From positions 209,867 to 273,866 of the forward strand of contig CAIRDP010000020.1 in assembly GCA_903877385.1 (NCBI GenBank): a DNA stretch of 64,000 nt, given 5' to 3'. Positions 16,143-24,896 of the stretch are shown here, one piece after another. A program made the translations under genes and the position numbers. The stretch is from an uncultured Bacteroidales bacterium. GTDB taxonomy: Bacteria; Bacteroidota; Bacteroidia; Bacteroidales; FEN-979. Position 1 is the stretch's first letter; every line of letters begins with the position of its first letter. The notes under the pieces were generated by a model, which was given only the letters and a program-made list of their open reading frames with translations, had not been told where the DNA came from and searched no databases.

Positions 16143-19100
16143 TCCGGCTTTCAACAGGTACCCGCCGGCCATTCCACCTTCGGGGCCTAATTCAATAATA
16201 AAATCAGCCTCGGCAACGATCTGCCGGTCATGTTCAATGATGATAAGAGTATTTCCCTGGCCGGCCAGGCCGTTGAAAAGCTTTAAGAGGTTTTCAATAT
16301 CGCTGAAATGAAGTCCCGTTGAAGGCTCATCGAATAGGAAAAGAGATGCGGGATGCGGGATGCGGCGTGTAATTTGGTTCAATAATTCCTTTGACAGGTT
16401 TAACCGCTGGGCCTCGCCTCCCGAAAGGGTATTCAAAGGCTGTCCCAGCTTAAGGTAACCCAGGCCGGCCAGTTCAAGATTCAGAAGGATTGAACTAAGG
16501 TTCTTATTCCCCATGAAGAAAGCTGATGCTCCGGCCAGGCTCAATTCGAGTACTTCTGCAATATTTGCTCCCTGGTACCTCACTTCCAGTATACCGGGCC
16601 TGTATCTTTTTCCAAGGCAACCCTCGCATTCCCTGTAAATATCGGGCATGAAATCCATGCTGATCCTGGTCCTGCCTGTGCCCTCGCAGGCAGGGCATTG
16701 AGATTGTTTGCCAAGGAAAGAAAAATGGTTCTTGCCGAAGCCCTTTTTCTTTGCATCTTCCGTTGATGCAAACAGCGTCCTTACCAGGTCGAAAACCCCT
16801 GAATAGGTTGCAACAACGGCAAGCGGGGAGCTGAATTCCTCCCTCTGTTCCACAGTGACAATCCGGCTGAAGTTTTCAAAACCGCTTATTCCGCTGCAAC
16901 CGACAGCTCTTCCCTCCTGCCAGGAGGCATGGAGAAGATCAAAAACCAGGCTGGATTTCCCGCTTCCCGATACCCCGGTAACACAGATGATGCCTCCCGA
17001 AGGAATTTCCAGGTCGAAATTTTTCAGGTTATGGATGAAGGCATTGTTTATTCTGAGTCCGGATGACATCGCCCTGGGAGCATGTTTTACAGGGTTCAGC
17101 AAGGTTCGCAGGTATTTCCCCGTTATCGAATTCACCGATCCCATGATCTCTTTGGGACTGCCTTCGGCAACGATCTCACCACCCAGGGATCCGGCGCCGG
17201 GACCCATATCGATGATATGATCGGCCCCTAGAATCAACTCCCGTTCATGTTCAACGGTAATCACTGTATTTGACGAAGCGATTAGCTGCCTTATATGTGT
17301 GAGCAACCTTGAAATATCCCGGGAATGCAATCCTGCCGTAGGTTCATCAAGTACGTAGATCATCCCCGACAGTCCCGAACCGGTCTGTCCGGCCAGTTGC
17401 AGGCGCCGGGTTTCACCATGGGAGAGGGAACCTACGCTCCGCGAAATCGTCAGGTACGAAAGGCCGAGGGTTTCCAGGATAGCCAGCCTGCGGAGGATCT
17501 CAGCAATCAAGGGTGTACTTATCACGGTAATGTCAGCTTGTTCAGGCCTGCTTAAAAACTCAATGCAGCCGGCAATGCTGAGCTCCGATATTTCCTTTAT
17601 GTTCTTATGGCGGATGAGCCATGACAAAGCCCCGGCATTTAATCTGCTTCCAAGGCAATCCGGGCATTCCAGGCTGCTCATCACATGGATCATATTCTCG
17701 CCCCGGTGGTCGGCATGCTTGCGGGTATATTCTTCATTGACCAATTTAAGAAAGCCCTGCCAGCGGCCTTTGAACTGATGCACTCCGCTTCGCTTGTTCC
17801 TGAGGAATTCCCAGCTTACATCATAAGTCTCGTCCCCGCAACCTTCGAGGGCAAGTTCTTTTGCTACGTCCGAAAGTTCGTTCCATGGCCTGCTGTAATC
17901 AATTCCATGCTTCTCCCCTACGGCCCTGAGGCTTGCAGTATACTGCCCGTAAGGATCCCCATAAAACCTGCCTGTTTTGCTGCCGTCCATCGCCCCCTGC
18001 AGTATGGATAGTCCGGGATTGCTTATAAGTTTTGCAGGATCGCAAAGTGTAAGCATTCCAAGCCCGTCACATGCGGGGCAGGCGCCCTGGATGTGGTTGA
18101 AAGAGAACAGGCTTGAGAGCGGCCTTTCGCCCGGGCCTTCGCCTGCCTTTGAAAACAGCAGGCGGAGGAGGTCGTAAATCCCGGTATAAGTCCCTACGGT
18201 AGAGCGGGGATTGGTTTGCAGGCCCGACTGTTCAACGGCAAACGAGGGTCGCAAGCCTTGAATCTCATCAAAATCCGGTTTATCCTTCATCCCTATCCGG
18301 GATCTTGCATAGGCCGAAAAATTGCCCAGGAAGCGGTTCCGGGCCTCGGCATGAATGGTATCGAAAGCCAGGGAAGATTTGCCGCTGCCCGAAACACCGG
18401 TGATGACGGTAAGAAGGCCGTGGGGGATAGTTACATTGATTCCCTTGAGGTTGTTCGTAGTTACGTTTTTCAGAGTTAAGGATGCGGGATGAGGTGCTTC
18501 GCACCGATACGGGACGGGGTGCTTCACAACGAAGGGGGATGTGGCGCTTTGCGCTGATGCGGGATGCGGGATGGGGTGCTTCGCATTGATGCGGGATGCA
18601 TCCTGAAAATATTCCTCTCCACTGCCAAAAAACACAATTCGCCCTCCCTCTTCCCCGCTTCCGGGGCCAAGCTCTGTCACATGGTCTGCTGATTTTATCA
18701 AGGCCGGATGATGTTCAATGCAGATCATGGTATGGCCGTGGTTTGCAAGGCCGTTCAGGCAGGTCAACAATTTTTTCACATCATCATTATGCAGCCCGGT
18801 CGTTGGCTCATCCAGTATGTACAGTGTATGCACCGACGGCGGTTTCGCAAGTTCCGTTGCCAGTTTTACCCTCTGGGCTTCTCCCCCGCTGAGAGTCGAG
18901 GAACGCTGCCCCAGTGTGAGGTACCCGAGCCCGAGTTCGTCCATGGTTTGCAGGTAACGCAATATTCTTTTCTCTCCTTCAAAGAAAGAAAGGGCCCCGG
19001 AGACCTGCATTTCAAGAACCTCGTAAATATTTTTACCTTTAAAAAGCACCTTCAGGGTTTCATTGTCGAAACGCCTGCCATTGCAGCTTTCGCAAAGTGT

Positions 19101-21056
19101 TTCAACGTTTCCCATAAAATGCATGCCTGTTTGCCTGTAGCCGGCTCCCTCGCAGTCCTCGCAACGGCCGCCGCTGGTATTGAATGAAAAACGGCTTTTC
19201 CCGAACCCCTTCTCAAGGGATGCTGGCAGTGATGCAAACAGGTCGCGGATATGATCGAAAAGGCCGGTATAGGTGGCGGGATTGCTCCGGGGGGTACGGC
19301 CTATGGGCGACTGGTCGATTTCGGTAAGGCGTTTAATGGCTTCCCAACCTTCAATGGAACTGAACTCCCCCCCCTCTTCATTGCTGCCGTTCAGTTTCCT
19401 CCTGAAAAAACTTCCCAGAGTCTGGTGCACAAGGCTTGCTTTTCCTGAACCTGAAACACCAGTCACGACATTCAGCGCCTGTAACATGAATGAAACATCA
19501 ATTTTTTTCAGGTTATGATGAACAGCCCCCGAGATCTTCAGCTCAGCCTTGTTTTCCCGAACAAGGGCAGGAAAATCCACGCGTTCACGTCCCCATAAAT
19601 AAGCCAAAGTCCTGCTTCCTGCAATAATTTCTTCGGGAAGCTTGTGCAATTCCTGTACGGCACAGTTAACAAGTACTTTCCCACCCAAAATCCCGGGTCC
19701 CGGCCCAATATCGATCAATTGGTCGGCATGCCTGATGAATTCCTCGTCATGTTCAACCACAATTATACTGTTCCCCTGGTCGCGGAGCTGTTTCAGCAAT
19801 GCGATGAGCGACAGGATCTCGGCAGTATGCAATCCTATGGATGGTTCATCAAAAACATAGATCATCCCGCTGAGGCCCGAACCCATCTGGGTTGCAAGCT
19901 TCAGTCTGCGTGATTCCCCTGCCGATAAGCTTCCCGATTCCCTGTCAACCGAAAGATGACCCAGCCCCAGCTGTTTCATACTGCCGACCAGGGTTGTTAT
20001 GCCATGTATGATCTCCTGTGAGGCTTCTTTCAGCCCCGGAAGAAATTCCACGGCAGCAATCGATTCGGCCATCACGGTCACGGGCAGGGCCGACAATGCC
20101 GCCAGGTCCCAACCCCCGACCTTCACCGAAAGGGCCTTTTCATTCAGCCTCTTACCTTTACATGCTGAGCAGGAGGTGGTTCTCACAAACCTGAGTATAT
20201 TCTTATTCCTGTCCCGCTTCAGGATCTCTTCCATGACAGGGATGATGCCTTTATAAACCCCCATTTCACGGGGTTTTGCAGTGATCCCGCTCCATTTCAT
20301 CCTGGATTCCAGTGGATGTTTCCCAAACGGAACTTCGATCTTGCTGCTACCGTATAATATCACCCGCTTATTTTCGGGGGTAAGGTCTTTCCAGGGTATG
20401 TCGATAGTAAAGCCTTCGGCCCTGCATACCTGGTCCAGCACCTCCAGGGTCACCTGTGAATACATTATATACCCGTTGGGGGTGGTTATGGCCATGCATC
20501 TCTGGCGGATGGACTTTGCCGCATCCTCAACCAGGAGGTCGGGATCAAGGCGGTCTTCAACGCCAAGTCCTTTGCAATGCGGGCAGGCCCCATCGGCCGA
20601 ATTAAAAGAAAATAAACTGCGGTTGATCAGAAAATCCGGAGCCCGGAGCCCAGAGCCCGGAGCCCAGAGCCCAGAGCCCGGTGCCTCATCCCAGGCCTTA
20701 CCGGTTCGGGCAAACAAAAGCCGCAGGTGATCGTAGATCCCGCTGATAGTCCCGACGGTGGACCTGGGGTTGTTGATCGCCGATCGCTGGTCCACGGCCA
20801 CCGCCGGGGACAGGCCTTCGATGCGTTCAACTTCAGACCGTTTCATTTTCCCGAGAAACATTCGTGCATAAGCCGAAAAAGACCCGAAATACCTGAACTC
20901 AGCTTCACGGAAGAGCACATCGAAGACCAGGGAGGATTTTCCTGAGCCGGAAACACCGGTAACCACGACAAAGCTGTTCCTGGGAATGTCCAGGGTAACC
21001 GACTTCAGATTGTTCTCGGAAGCATTGACTATCCTTATCACTTCATTTTCATCCAC
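16128..21056 (-). CDS. Tandem (double-length) UvrA-like ABC ATPase
   Basis: A 1642-residue protein made of two complete UvrA-like halves (about 1-817 and 860-1642). UvrA is the DNA-damage sensor of nucleotide excision repair. Four Walker A loops GVSGSGKxSL are seen (34-43, and about 530, 888 and 1365), with four ABC signatures (SAGESRR, SGGEAQR, SHGETRR, SGGEAQR) and four DEPSxGLH-type Walker B segments. Each half has the CxxCxG zinc modules, including the large zinc finger (CEDCEGAG to CESCNGRRF; CPACEGTG to CEGCLGKRY). Three stretches come from 7-bp-type repeats: residues ~122-140, the inter-half linker ~818-859, and ~1561-1570, just before the last Walker B. It may be an auxiliary UvrA2-like protein rather than the housekeeping UvrA; no uvrB or uvrC is nearby. 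Confidence 0.88.
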   Translation of the reverse strand: MDENEVIRIVNASENNLKSVTLDIPRNSFVVVTGVSGSGKSSLVFDVLFREAEFRYFGSFSAYARMFLGKMKRSEVERIEGLSPAVAVDQRSAINNPRSTVGTISGIYDHLRLLFARTGKAWDEAPGSGLWAPGSGLRAPDFLINRSLFSFNSADGACPHCKGLGVEDRLDPDLLVEDAAKSIRQRCMAITTPNGYIMYSQVTLEVLDQVCRAEGFTIDIPWKDLTPENKRVILYGSSKIEVPFGKHPLESRMKWSGITAKPREMGVYKGIIPVMEEILKRDRNKNILRFVRTTSCSACKGKRLNEKALSVKVGGWDLAALSALPVTVMAESIAAVEFLPGLKEASQEIIHGITTLVGSMKQLGLGHLSVDRESGSLSAGESRRLKLATQMGSGLSGMIYVFDEPSIGLHTAEILSLIALLKQLRDQGNSIIVVEHDEEFIRHADQLIDIGPGPGILGGKVLVNCAVQELHKLPEEIIAGSRTLAYLWGRERVDFPALVRENKAELKISGAVHHNLKKIDVSFMLQALNVVTGVSGSGKASLVHQTLGSFFRRKLNGSNEEGGEFSSIEGWEAIKRLTEIDQSPIGRTPRSNPATYTGLFDHIRDLFASLPASLEKGFGKSRFSFNTSGGRCEDCEGAGYRQTGMHFMGNVETLCESCNGRRFDNETLKVLFKGKNIYEVLEMQVSGALSFFEGEKRILRYLQTMDELGLGYLTLGQRSSTLSGGEAQRVKLATELAKPPSVHTLYILDEPTTGLHNDDVKKLLTCLNGLANHGHTMICIEHHPALIKSADHVTELGPGSGEEGGRIVFFGSGEEYFQDASRINAKHPIPHPASAQSATSPFVVKHPVPYRCEAPHPASLTLKNVTTNNLKGINVTIPHGLLTVITGVSGSGKSSLAFDTIHAEARNRFLGNFSAYARSRIGMKDKPDFDEIQGLRPSFAVEQSGLQTNPRSTVGTYTGIYDLLRLLFSKAGEGPGERPLSSLFSFNHIQGACPACDGLGMLTLCDPAKLISNPGLSILQGAMDGSKTGRFYGDPYGQYTASLRAVGEKHGIDYSRPWNELSDVAKELALEGCGDETYDVSWEFLRNKRSGVHQFKGRWQGFLKLVNEEYTRKHADHRGENMIHVMSSLECPDCLGSRLNAGALSWLIRHKNIKEISELSIAGCIEFLSRPEQADITVISTPLIAEILRRLAILETLGLSYLTISRSVGSLSHGETRRLQLAGQTGSGLSGMIYVLDEPTAGLHSRDISRLLTHIRQLIASSNTVITVEHERELILGADHIIDMGPGAGSLGGEIVAEGSPKEIMGSVNSITGKYLRTLLNPVKHAPRAMSSGLRINNAFIHNLKNFDLEIPSGGIICVTGVSGSGKSSLVFDLLHASWQEGRAVGCSGISGFENFSRIVTVEQREEFSSPLAVVATYSGVFDLVRTLFASTEDAKKKGFGKNHFSFLGKQSQCPACEGTGRTRISMDFMPDIYRECEGCLGKRYRPGILEVRYQGANIAEVLELSLAGASAFFMGNKNLSSILLNLELAGLGYLKLGQPLNTLSGGEAQRLNLSKELLNQITRRIPHPASLFLFDEPSTGLHFSDIENLLKLFNGLAGQGNTLIIIEHDRQIVAEADFIIELGPEGGMAGGYLLKAGNREP
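16345..16372. repeat. 7-bp repeat in the fourth ATPase domain of the tandem UvrA
   Basis: GATGCGG repeated at 7-bp spacing, encoding RRIPHPAS on the minus strand between the ABC signature and Walker B of the last nucleotide-binding domain. Confidence 0.7.
18480..18604. repeat. Heptamer plus mini-hairpin repeat forming the UvrA inter-half linker
   Basis: Runs of GGATGCG-type heptamers alternate with four copies of a short element of the form GGTGCTTCGCACC. The first is a perfect 5-bp hairpin with a TTC loop, and the GGCGCTTTGCGC copy keeps pairing by compensatory change. The stretch encodes the proline-, alanine- and histidine-rich linker (about residues 818-859) between the two UvrA halves. 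Confidence 0.7.
20637..20690. repeat. 7-bp repeat (GAGCCCA/GAGCCCG) in the first UvrA half
   Basis: Six to seven units of GAGCCCA or GAGCCCG at 7-bp spacing. Read on the minus strand they give a 7-residue protein repeat, APGSGLW then APGSGLR, at about residues 122-140. Confidence 0.8.
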
Positions 21057-21204
21057 AGGCCTTAATCTACAACTTAAAAACCCCGGATCTCATCCGCAGA
21101 CTATAAATAAAATAATCAGACGAGTCCCCGTATCCCCGAACTTCAGGCAGGAGGAGTGAAATTCAAGGGAGGGTTTCATAAAAGCAAAAATAATTCATTT
21201 AAAT

Positions 21205-21236
21205 ATTGACAAGGGCTTATTTCTTCTCCATCTTTG
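21205..21236 (+). promoter_or_regulatory. Bacteroidota promoter before the cytochrome c gene (possibly leaderless)
   Basis: ATTG (21205-21208), 20 bases, CATCTTTG (21229-21236): one mismatch in each box at ideal spacing. The -7 box ends only 4 bases before the ATG at 21241, so transcription should begin at or within the start codon. Confidence 0.55.
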
Positions 21237-21240
21237 TATT

Positions 21241-22221
21241 ATGAAAACAAAAACCTGGGCATGGATCCTGGGTGGCCTGGTGGCGGCCCTGATCCTTATC
21301 GTAGCGGGAGTGATGCTATATATCCGCTTTGCTTTACCGAATGTTCCCTTGCAGAATATCTCCCTGCAGATCACGCCTGAACGGGTCGAACGCGGCAAAT
21401 ACCTCGCGAACCATGTTACGGTATGCATGGATTGCCATTCGGGCAGGGACTGGGAGAGATTTTCGGGACCTCCGATCCCTGGTACTCTTGGAAAAGGCGG
21501 GGAGGTATTTGACCAGAAGATGGGATTCCCCGGGGCTTTTTCATCACCGAATATCACGCCTTTCAATCTCAGCGGATGGACGGATGCTGAGATCTACAGG
21601 GCTATTACCAGCGGGGAGACCAAAGACGGCAGCGCCATGTTTCCTATCATGCCTTACTTCGCCTATGCCACTATGGACAGTGAGGATATTTATGCCATCA
21701 TTGCTTACATCCGTTCAATACCTTCGGTTCGTTACACTGCACCCCCTTCCAATCCCGCATTCCCTATGAACCTGGTGCTGCGTACCTTTCCAAAAAATCC
21801 CCGGCCGGTTCCCCGTCCTCCCGAGAGTGACACCATTAAATACGGTGAATACCTTGTGAGGGCTTCGGGTTGTATCGAATGCCATACCACTGCAAAGCAC
21901 GGGCAGATTGTGAAATCGCTGGCATTTTCAGGAGGTAGGGAATTTATCATGCCGGGCGGGGTTCTTAGTTCTCCGAATATAACTCCCGACGAGGAAACCG
22001 GCAGCGGAAGGATGAGCAGGCAGGATTTTATCAGCCGTTTCAAGGCTTATGACCCTGCAAGTTATAATGCACCCAAACTTAGCCGTAAGGACATGCCTAC
22101 CATCATGCCCTGGACCATGTATGCAGGAATGGAAGTAAAGGACCTTTCGGCAATTTATGCTTACCTGCATTCTCTGCCGGCAAAGAAAAATCTGGTTATA
22201 AAGTGGAAGCCCTTGCAATAA
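21241..22221 (+). CDS. Membrane-anchored diheme cytochrome c
   Basis: A 326-residue periplasmic electron-transfer protein held by one N-terminal membrane helix (residues 8-30). Two c-type heme sites are visible: CMDCH at 62-66 and CIECH at 211-215, each followed by a domain containing an SSPNIT segment, so the protein is an internal duplication of a mono-heme domain. It resembles the cytochrome c subunits of membrane alcohol or sugar dehydrogenases, but no dehydrogenase gene lies next to it, so the electron donor is unknown. Its promoter abuts the start codon. Confidence 0.88.
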   Translation: MKTKTWAWILGGLVAALILIVAGVMLYIRFALPNVPLQNISLQITPERVERGKYLANHVTVCMDCHSGRDWERFSGPPIPGTLGKGGEVFDQKMGFPGAFSSPNITPFNLSGWTDAEIYRAITSGETKDGSAMFPIMPYFAYATMDSEDIYAIIAYIRSIPSVRYTAPPSNPAFPMNLVLRTFPKNPRPVPRPPESDTIKYGEYLVRASGCIECHTTAKHGQIVKSLAFSGGREFIMPGGVLSSPNITPDEETGSGRMSRQDFISRFKAYDPASYNAPKLSRKDMPTIMPWTMYAGMEVKDLSAIYAYLHSLPAKKNLVIKWKPLQ

Positions 22222-22224
22222 GGT

Positions 22225-22602
22225 TTAATGCGTTGCCCCGAAAACCATCCCGCTGATCATGGGGATGAGCCAGACGATCCAAACAAACAGGCTGAATTTG
22301 TGAAAGCTTGCGATTTGCTTTTCATTTTTCCTGAGAAGCACTATCGTCGCCCAAACTGCGTGGAACAGCATCAGCAGAACGGCAATATTTCCGGTGATCC
22401 CGTGAAACGTAGCCCTGAAGAGGCTCCCGCTTATAATGCTCATGGCGGTTGTCCCTGTGGTATCTGCAACAAGCCCTCCCCAGAAGAAAGCCAGGTGCCA
22501 CCATTTCAGGCGTTGCTGTATCCTTTCGGCCCATACGCCAACGGTGTAGAGGAGGCAGGCGATATTGATAAATACGATGGCAATGATCAGCGCATGGCTC
22601 AT
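22225..22602 (-). CDS. HsmA-like four-helix membrane protein
   Basis: A 125-residue inner-membrane protein with four hydrophobic segments and conserved-looking polar residues inside helices, notably H36, the D47-T48-T49-G50-T51 run, H68 in FHGITGN and H81 in LLMLFHAVW. The pattern fits the small HsmA (TIGR03987) family by eye. Family members have no settled function, and in-membrane histidines might bind a heme or metal. It ends three bases from the convergent cytochrome c gene. A -7 box (TATTTTTG on the minus strand, 22607-22614) lies 4 bases upstream of its ATG. Confidence 0.6.
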   Translation of the reverse strand: MSHALIIAIVFINIACLLYTVGVWAERIQQRLKWWHLAFFWGGLVADTTGTTAMSIISGSLFRATFHGITGNIAVLLMLFHAVWATIVLLRKNEKQIASFHKFSLFVWIVWLIPMISGMVFGATH

Positions 22603-22606
22603 GAGG

Positions 22607-22614
22607 CAAAAATA
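22607..22614 (-). promoter_or_regulatory. -7 promoter element for the HsmA-like gene
   Basis: On the minus strand this is TATTTTTG, an exact TAnnTTTG match ending 4 bases before the ATG, which would give a nearly leaderless message. No -33 element at the expected distance. Confidence 0.45.
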
Positions 22615-22639
22615 GAATTTTTTATTCTGATTTAAACTC

Positions 22640-22672
22640 TTTGTTCAGAAATACGGCAAACATCTATATTTG
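22640..22672 (+). promoter_or_regulatory. Consensus Bacteroidota promoter for the SDR gene
   Basis: TTTG (22640-22643), a 21-base spacer, then TATATTTG (22665-22672): both boxes match the primary-sigma consensus exactly. The ATG at 22700 follows with a leader of about 20 bases. Confidence 0.75.
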
Positions 22673-22699
22673 TATTAACCAATCACAATCATTTATCCT

Positions 22700-23620
22700 A
22701 TGCAAACTATCTTAGGCAGCGGGGGCGCTATCAGCCGGGAACTGTTACCCGAACTGGTAAAATATACCGACCGCATCCGTCTTGCAGCTCGCAATCCAGG
22801 GACTTATTCAGGGAAAGAAGAGCTTTTTAAAGTTGACCTGCTTGATGCAGACAGGACGGCAATGGCCGTTGAGGGCTCCGATGTGGTTTATCTTCTTGCG
22901 GGTCTTCAGTATGATATCCGTGTTTGGAAAGTATCCTGGCCCCGGATCATGGACAATGTGATCGAAGCCTGCAAGAAACATAATTCAAAGCTCGTTTTCC
23001 TGGATAATGTTTATATGTATGGACTGGTTAAGGGGTGGATGACTGAAAAAACTCCATACAGGCCTTGCAGCCGTAAAGGCGAGGTGAGGGCCGCCATCGC
23101 AAGCAGGCTCATGGATGAGTCCGGCAAGGGGAACCTGCATGCAATGATCGCCCGTTCGGCTGATTTTTTGGGTCCTGCGGCCACAAACACCTTCATGCAT
23201 CCCATGATCTTTTTGAAACTGAAGGAAAAGAAGAAAGCAAGCTGGCTTTGCAACGACAGGCTCATGCATTCTTTCACATTCACTCCCGATTCGGGTAAAG
23301 CATTAGCCCTGTTGGGCAATACCCCCGATGCCTTTGACCAGGTATGGCATCTGCCCACTGACCATTCCCCATTGAACGGCAGGGAATTCATCGGCCATGC
23401 AGCTTTTAATATGAAGGCAAAAGCCGAATATTCGGTCATGAAGACCTGGATGATGAGGATGGGAGGGCTGTTCAGCCGTCTTGCGCTGGAAAGCCTTGAA
23501 ATGGCCTACCAGTATGAGAATGAATACCTTTTTGACAGCTCTAAATTTGAAAGCAGGTTTTTCAAGGCAACGAGATCGGTGATGGCGGTGGAAATCACTG
23601 CAGCATCATACAAAACTTAA
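22700..23620 (+). CDS. NAD(P)-dependent epimerase/dehydratase-like (atypical SDR) protein
   Basis: A 306-residue Rossmann-fold protein of the extended/atypical SDR group. The N-terminal nucleotide loop reads TILGSGGAISREL (residues 3-15), a slightly altered GxxGxxG. It is followed by RLAARNP (pyrophosphate region), VDLLDAD at about 55-61, and VYLLAGLQYD. A KLVFLDNVYMYG strand is near 100, where the usual YxxxK is not obvious. Proteins of this type reduce or epimerise nucleotide sugars or act as regulators. The substrate cannot be read here. It is preceded by the best primary promoter in the window. Confidence 0.75.
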   Translation: MQTILGSGGAISRELLPELVKYTDRIRLAARNPGTYSGKEELFKVDLLDADRTAMAVEGSDVVYLLAGLQYDIRVWKVSWPRIMDNVIEACKKHNSKLVFLDNVYMYGLVKGWMTEKTPYRPCSRKGEVRAAIASRLMDESGKGNLHAMIARSADFLGPAATNTFMHPMIFLKLKEKKKASWLCNDRLMHSFTFTPDSGKALALLGNTPDAFDQVWHLPTDHSPLNGREFIGHAAFNMKAKAEYSVMKTWMMRMGGLFSRLALESLEMAYQYENEYLFDSSKFESRFFKATRSVMAVEITAASYKT

Positions 23621-23654
23621 GTCGAGAAAAGCTATAATTCGCAGTCGCCTTGAA

Positions 23655-24797
23655 TTATTCCTTCGAAACTGCCCGGGAGATGACCACCCTCTGAATCTCA
23701 GATGTGCCCTCGTAAATCTGGGTAAGCTTGGCTTCACGCATAAGGCGTTCAACATGGTATTCCTTTACGTATCCATAGCCTCCATGTATCTGCACCGCTT
23801 CGGTGGTCACCCACATGGCGGTATCGGCGGCAAACAGCTTGGCCATGGCGCTTTCCGTTCCATAGGGCATATGGTTGTCCTTAAGCCAGGCTGCTTTATA
23901 CACAAGATTCCTTGCTGCTTCAATACGGGTGGCCATATCCGCAATTTTAAAGGCAATGGCTTGATGATTTATAATCTCAGTACCGAAGGCCTTGCGTTCT
24001 TTTGAGTATTTCAGGGCCCTTTCATAGGCTCCTTCGGCAATTCCCAAAGCCTGGGCTGCAATGCCTGTGCGGCCGCCTTCAAGCAGTTTCATTGCAAATT
24101 TAAAACCGAAGCCATCCTCACAGATCCTGTTTTCCCTGGGGATGACAACATCGGTAAACATCACCGAATGCGTATCGGAACTGCGCATCCCCATTTTATC
24201 TTCATGCGGGCCGAGGGTGATCCCGGGGGTGTTCCTTTCGACTATGAAAGCATTGATCCCCTTGGTTTTGATCCCCGGATTTGTCTGGGCAATGACCAGG
24301 TAAACGGAACCTTTATCGGCACTGGTGATCCAGTTCTTGACCCCGTTAAGCAGGTAATGATCGCCTTTATTGATTGCCGTTGTTCGCTGTGAAGAGGCGT
24401 CGGAACCCGCCTCTGGCTCCGAAAGAAGAAAGGCCCCGATTTGTTCACCGGTAGCCAGGGGGCGAAGGTACTTTGCCTTCTGCTCTTCCGTACCGAAACG
24501 TTCAATGCCGTAACAGGCGAGGGAGTTATGGACTGCCAGGATCACCGCTACCGAAGCGTCGCATTTGGAAATTTCCTCTATGGCCAGGGCATAGGAGATG
24601 GCGTCCATTCCACCTCCTCCCCATTCGGGTGATACATTCATGCCAAGAAAGCCGAGTTCGGCAAGACGGCGGACATGCTTAGTCGGGTAGATACTGTTGG
24701 CATCGCGTTCGAGCACATCAGTAAGGAGTTCGCGCTGGGCAAATTCCCTTGCCGAGTCGCGGATCATTTTCTGTTCTTCAGTTAGTTCGAAATTCAT
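23655..24797 (-). CDS. Acyl-CoA dehydrogenase
   Basis: A 380-residue FAD-dependent acyl-CoA dehydrogenase that makes the trans-2,3 double bond in the first step of beta-oxidation. The full family layout is present: N-terminal helical domain, the FLLSEPEAGSDA segment, the ITSADKGSVYLV middle barrel, and the C-terminal bundle ending IHGGYGYVKEYHVERLMREAK and IYEGTSEIQ, with E363 in the position of the catalytic base. It is the last gene of a minus-strand set that supplies all four beta-oxidation activities. No electron-transfer flavoprotein genes are in the window. Confidence 0.95.
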   Translation of the reverse strand: MNFELTEEQKMIRDSAREFAQRELLTDVLERDANSIYPTKHVRRLAELGFLGMNVSPEWGGGGMDAISYALAIEEISKCDASVAVILAVHNSLACYGIERFGTEEQKAKYLRPLATGEQIGAFLLSEPEAGSDASSQRTTAINKGDHYLLNGVKNWITSADKGSVYLVIAQTNPGIKTKGINAFIVERNTPGITLGPHEDKMGMRSSDTHSVMFTDVVIPRENRICEDGFGFKFAMKLLEGGRTGIAAQALGIAEGAYERALKYSKERKAFGTEIINHQAIAFKIADMATRIEAARNLVYKAAWLKDNHMPYGTESAMAKLFAADTAMWVTTEAVQIHGGYGYVKEYHVERLMREAKLTQIYEGTSEIQRVVISRAVSKE

Positions 24798-24896
24798 GGC
24801 AATTTTATTAGAACGGTAAGAAATTCGTAAGGAAGACGTGAAGTAGAACGTGAAGAAGAACGAAGAGATTAGTCACTCAATATTCAACTTCCCTTT

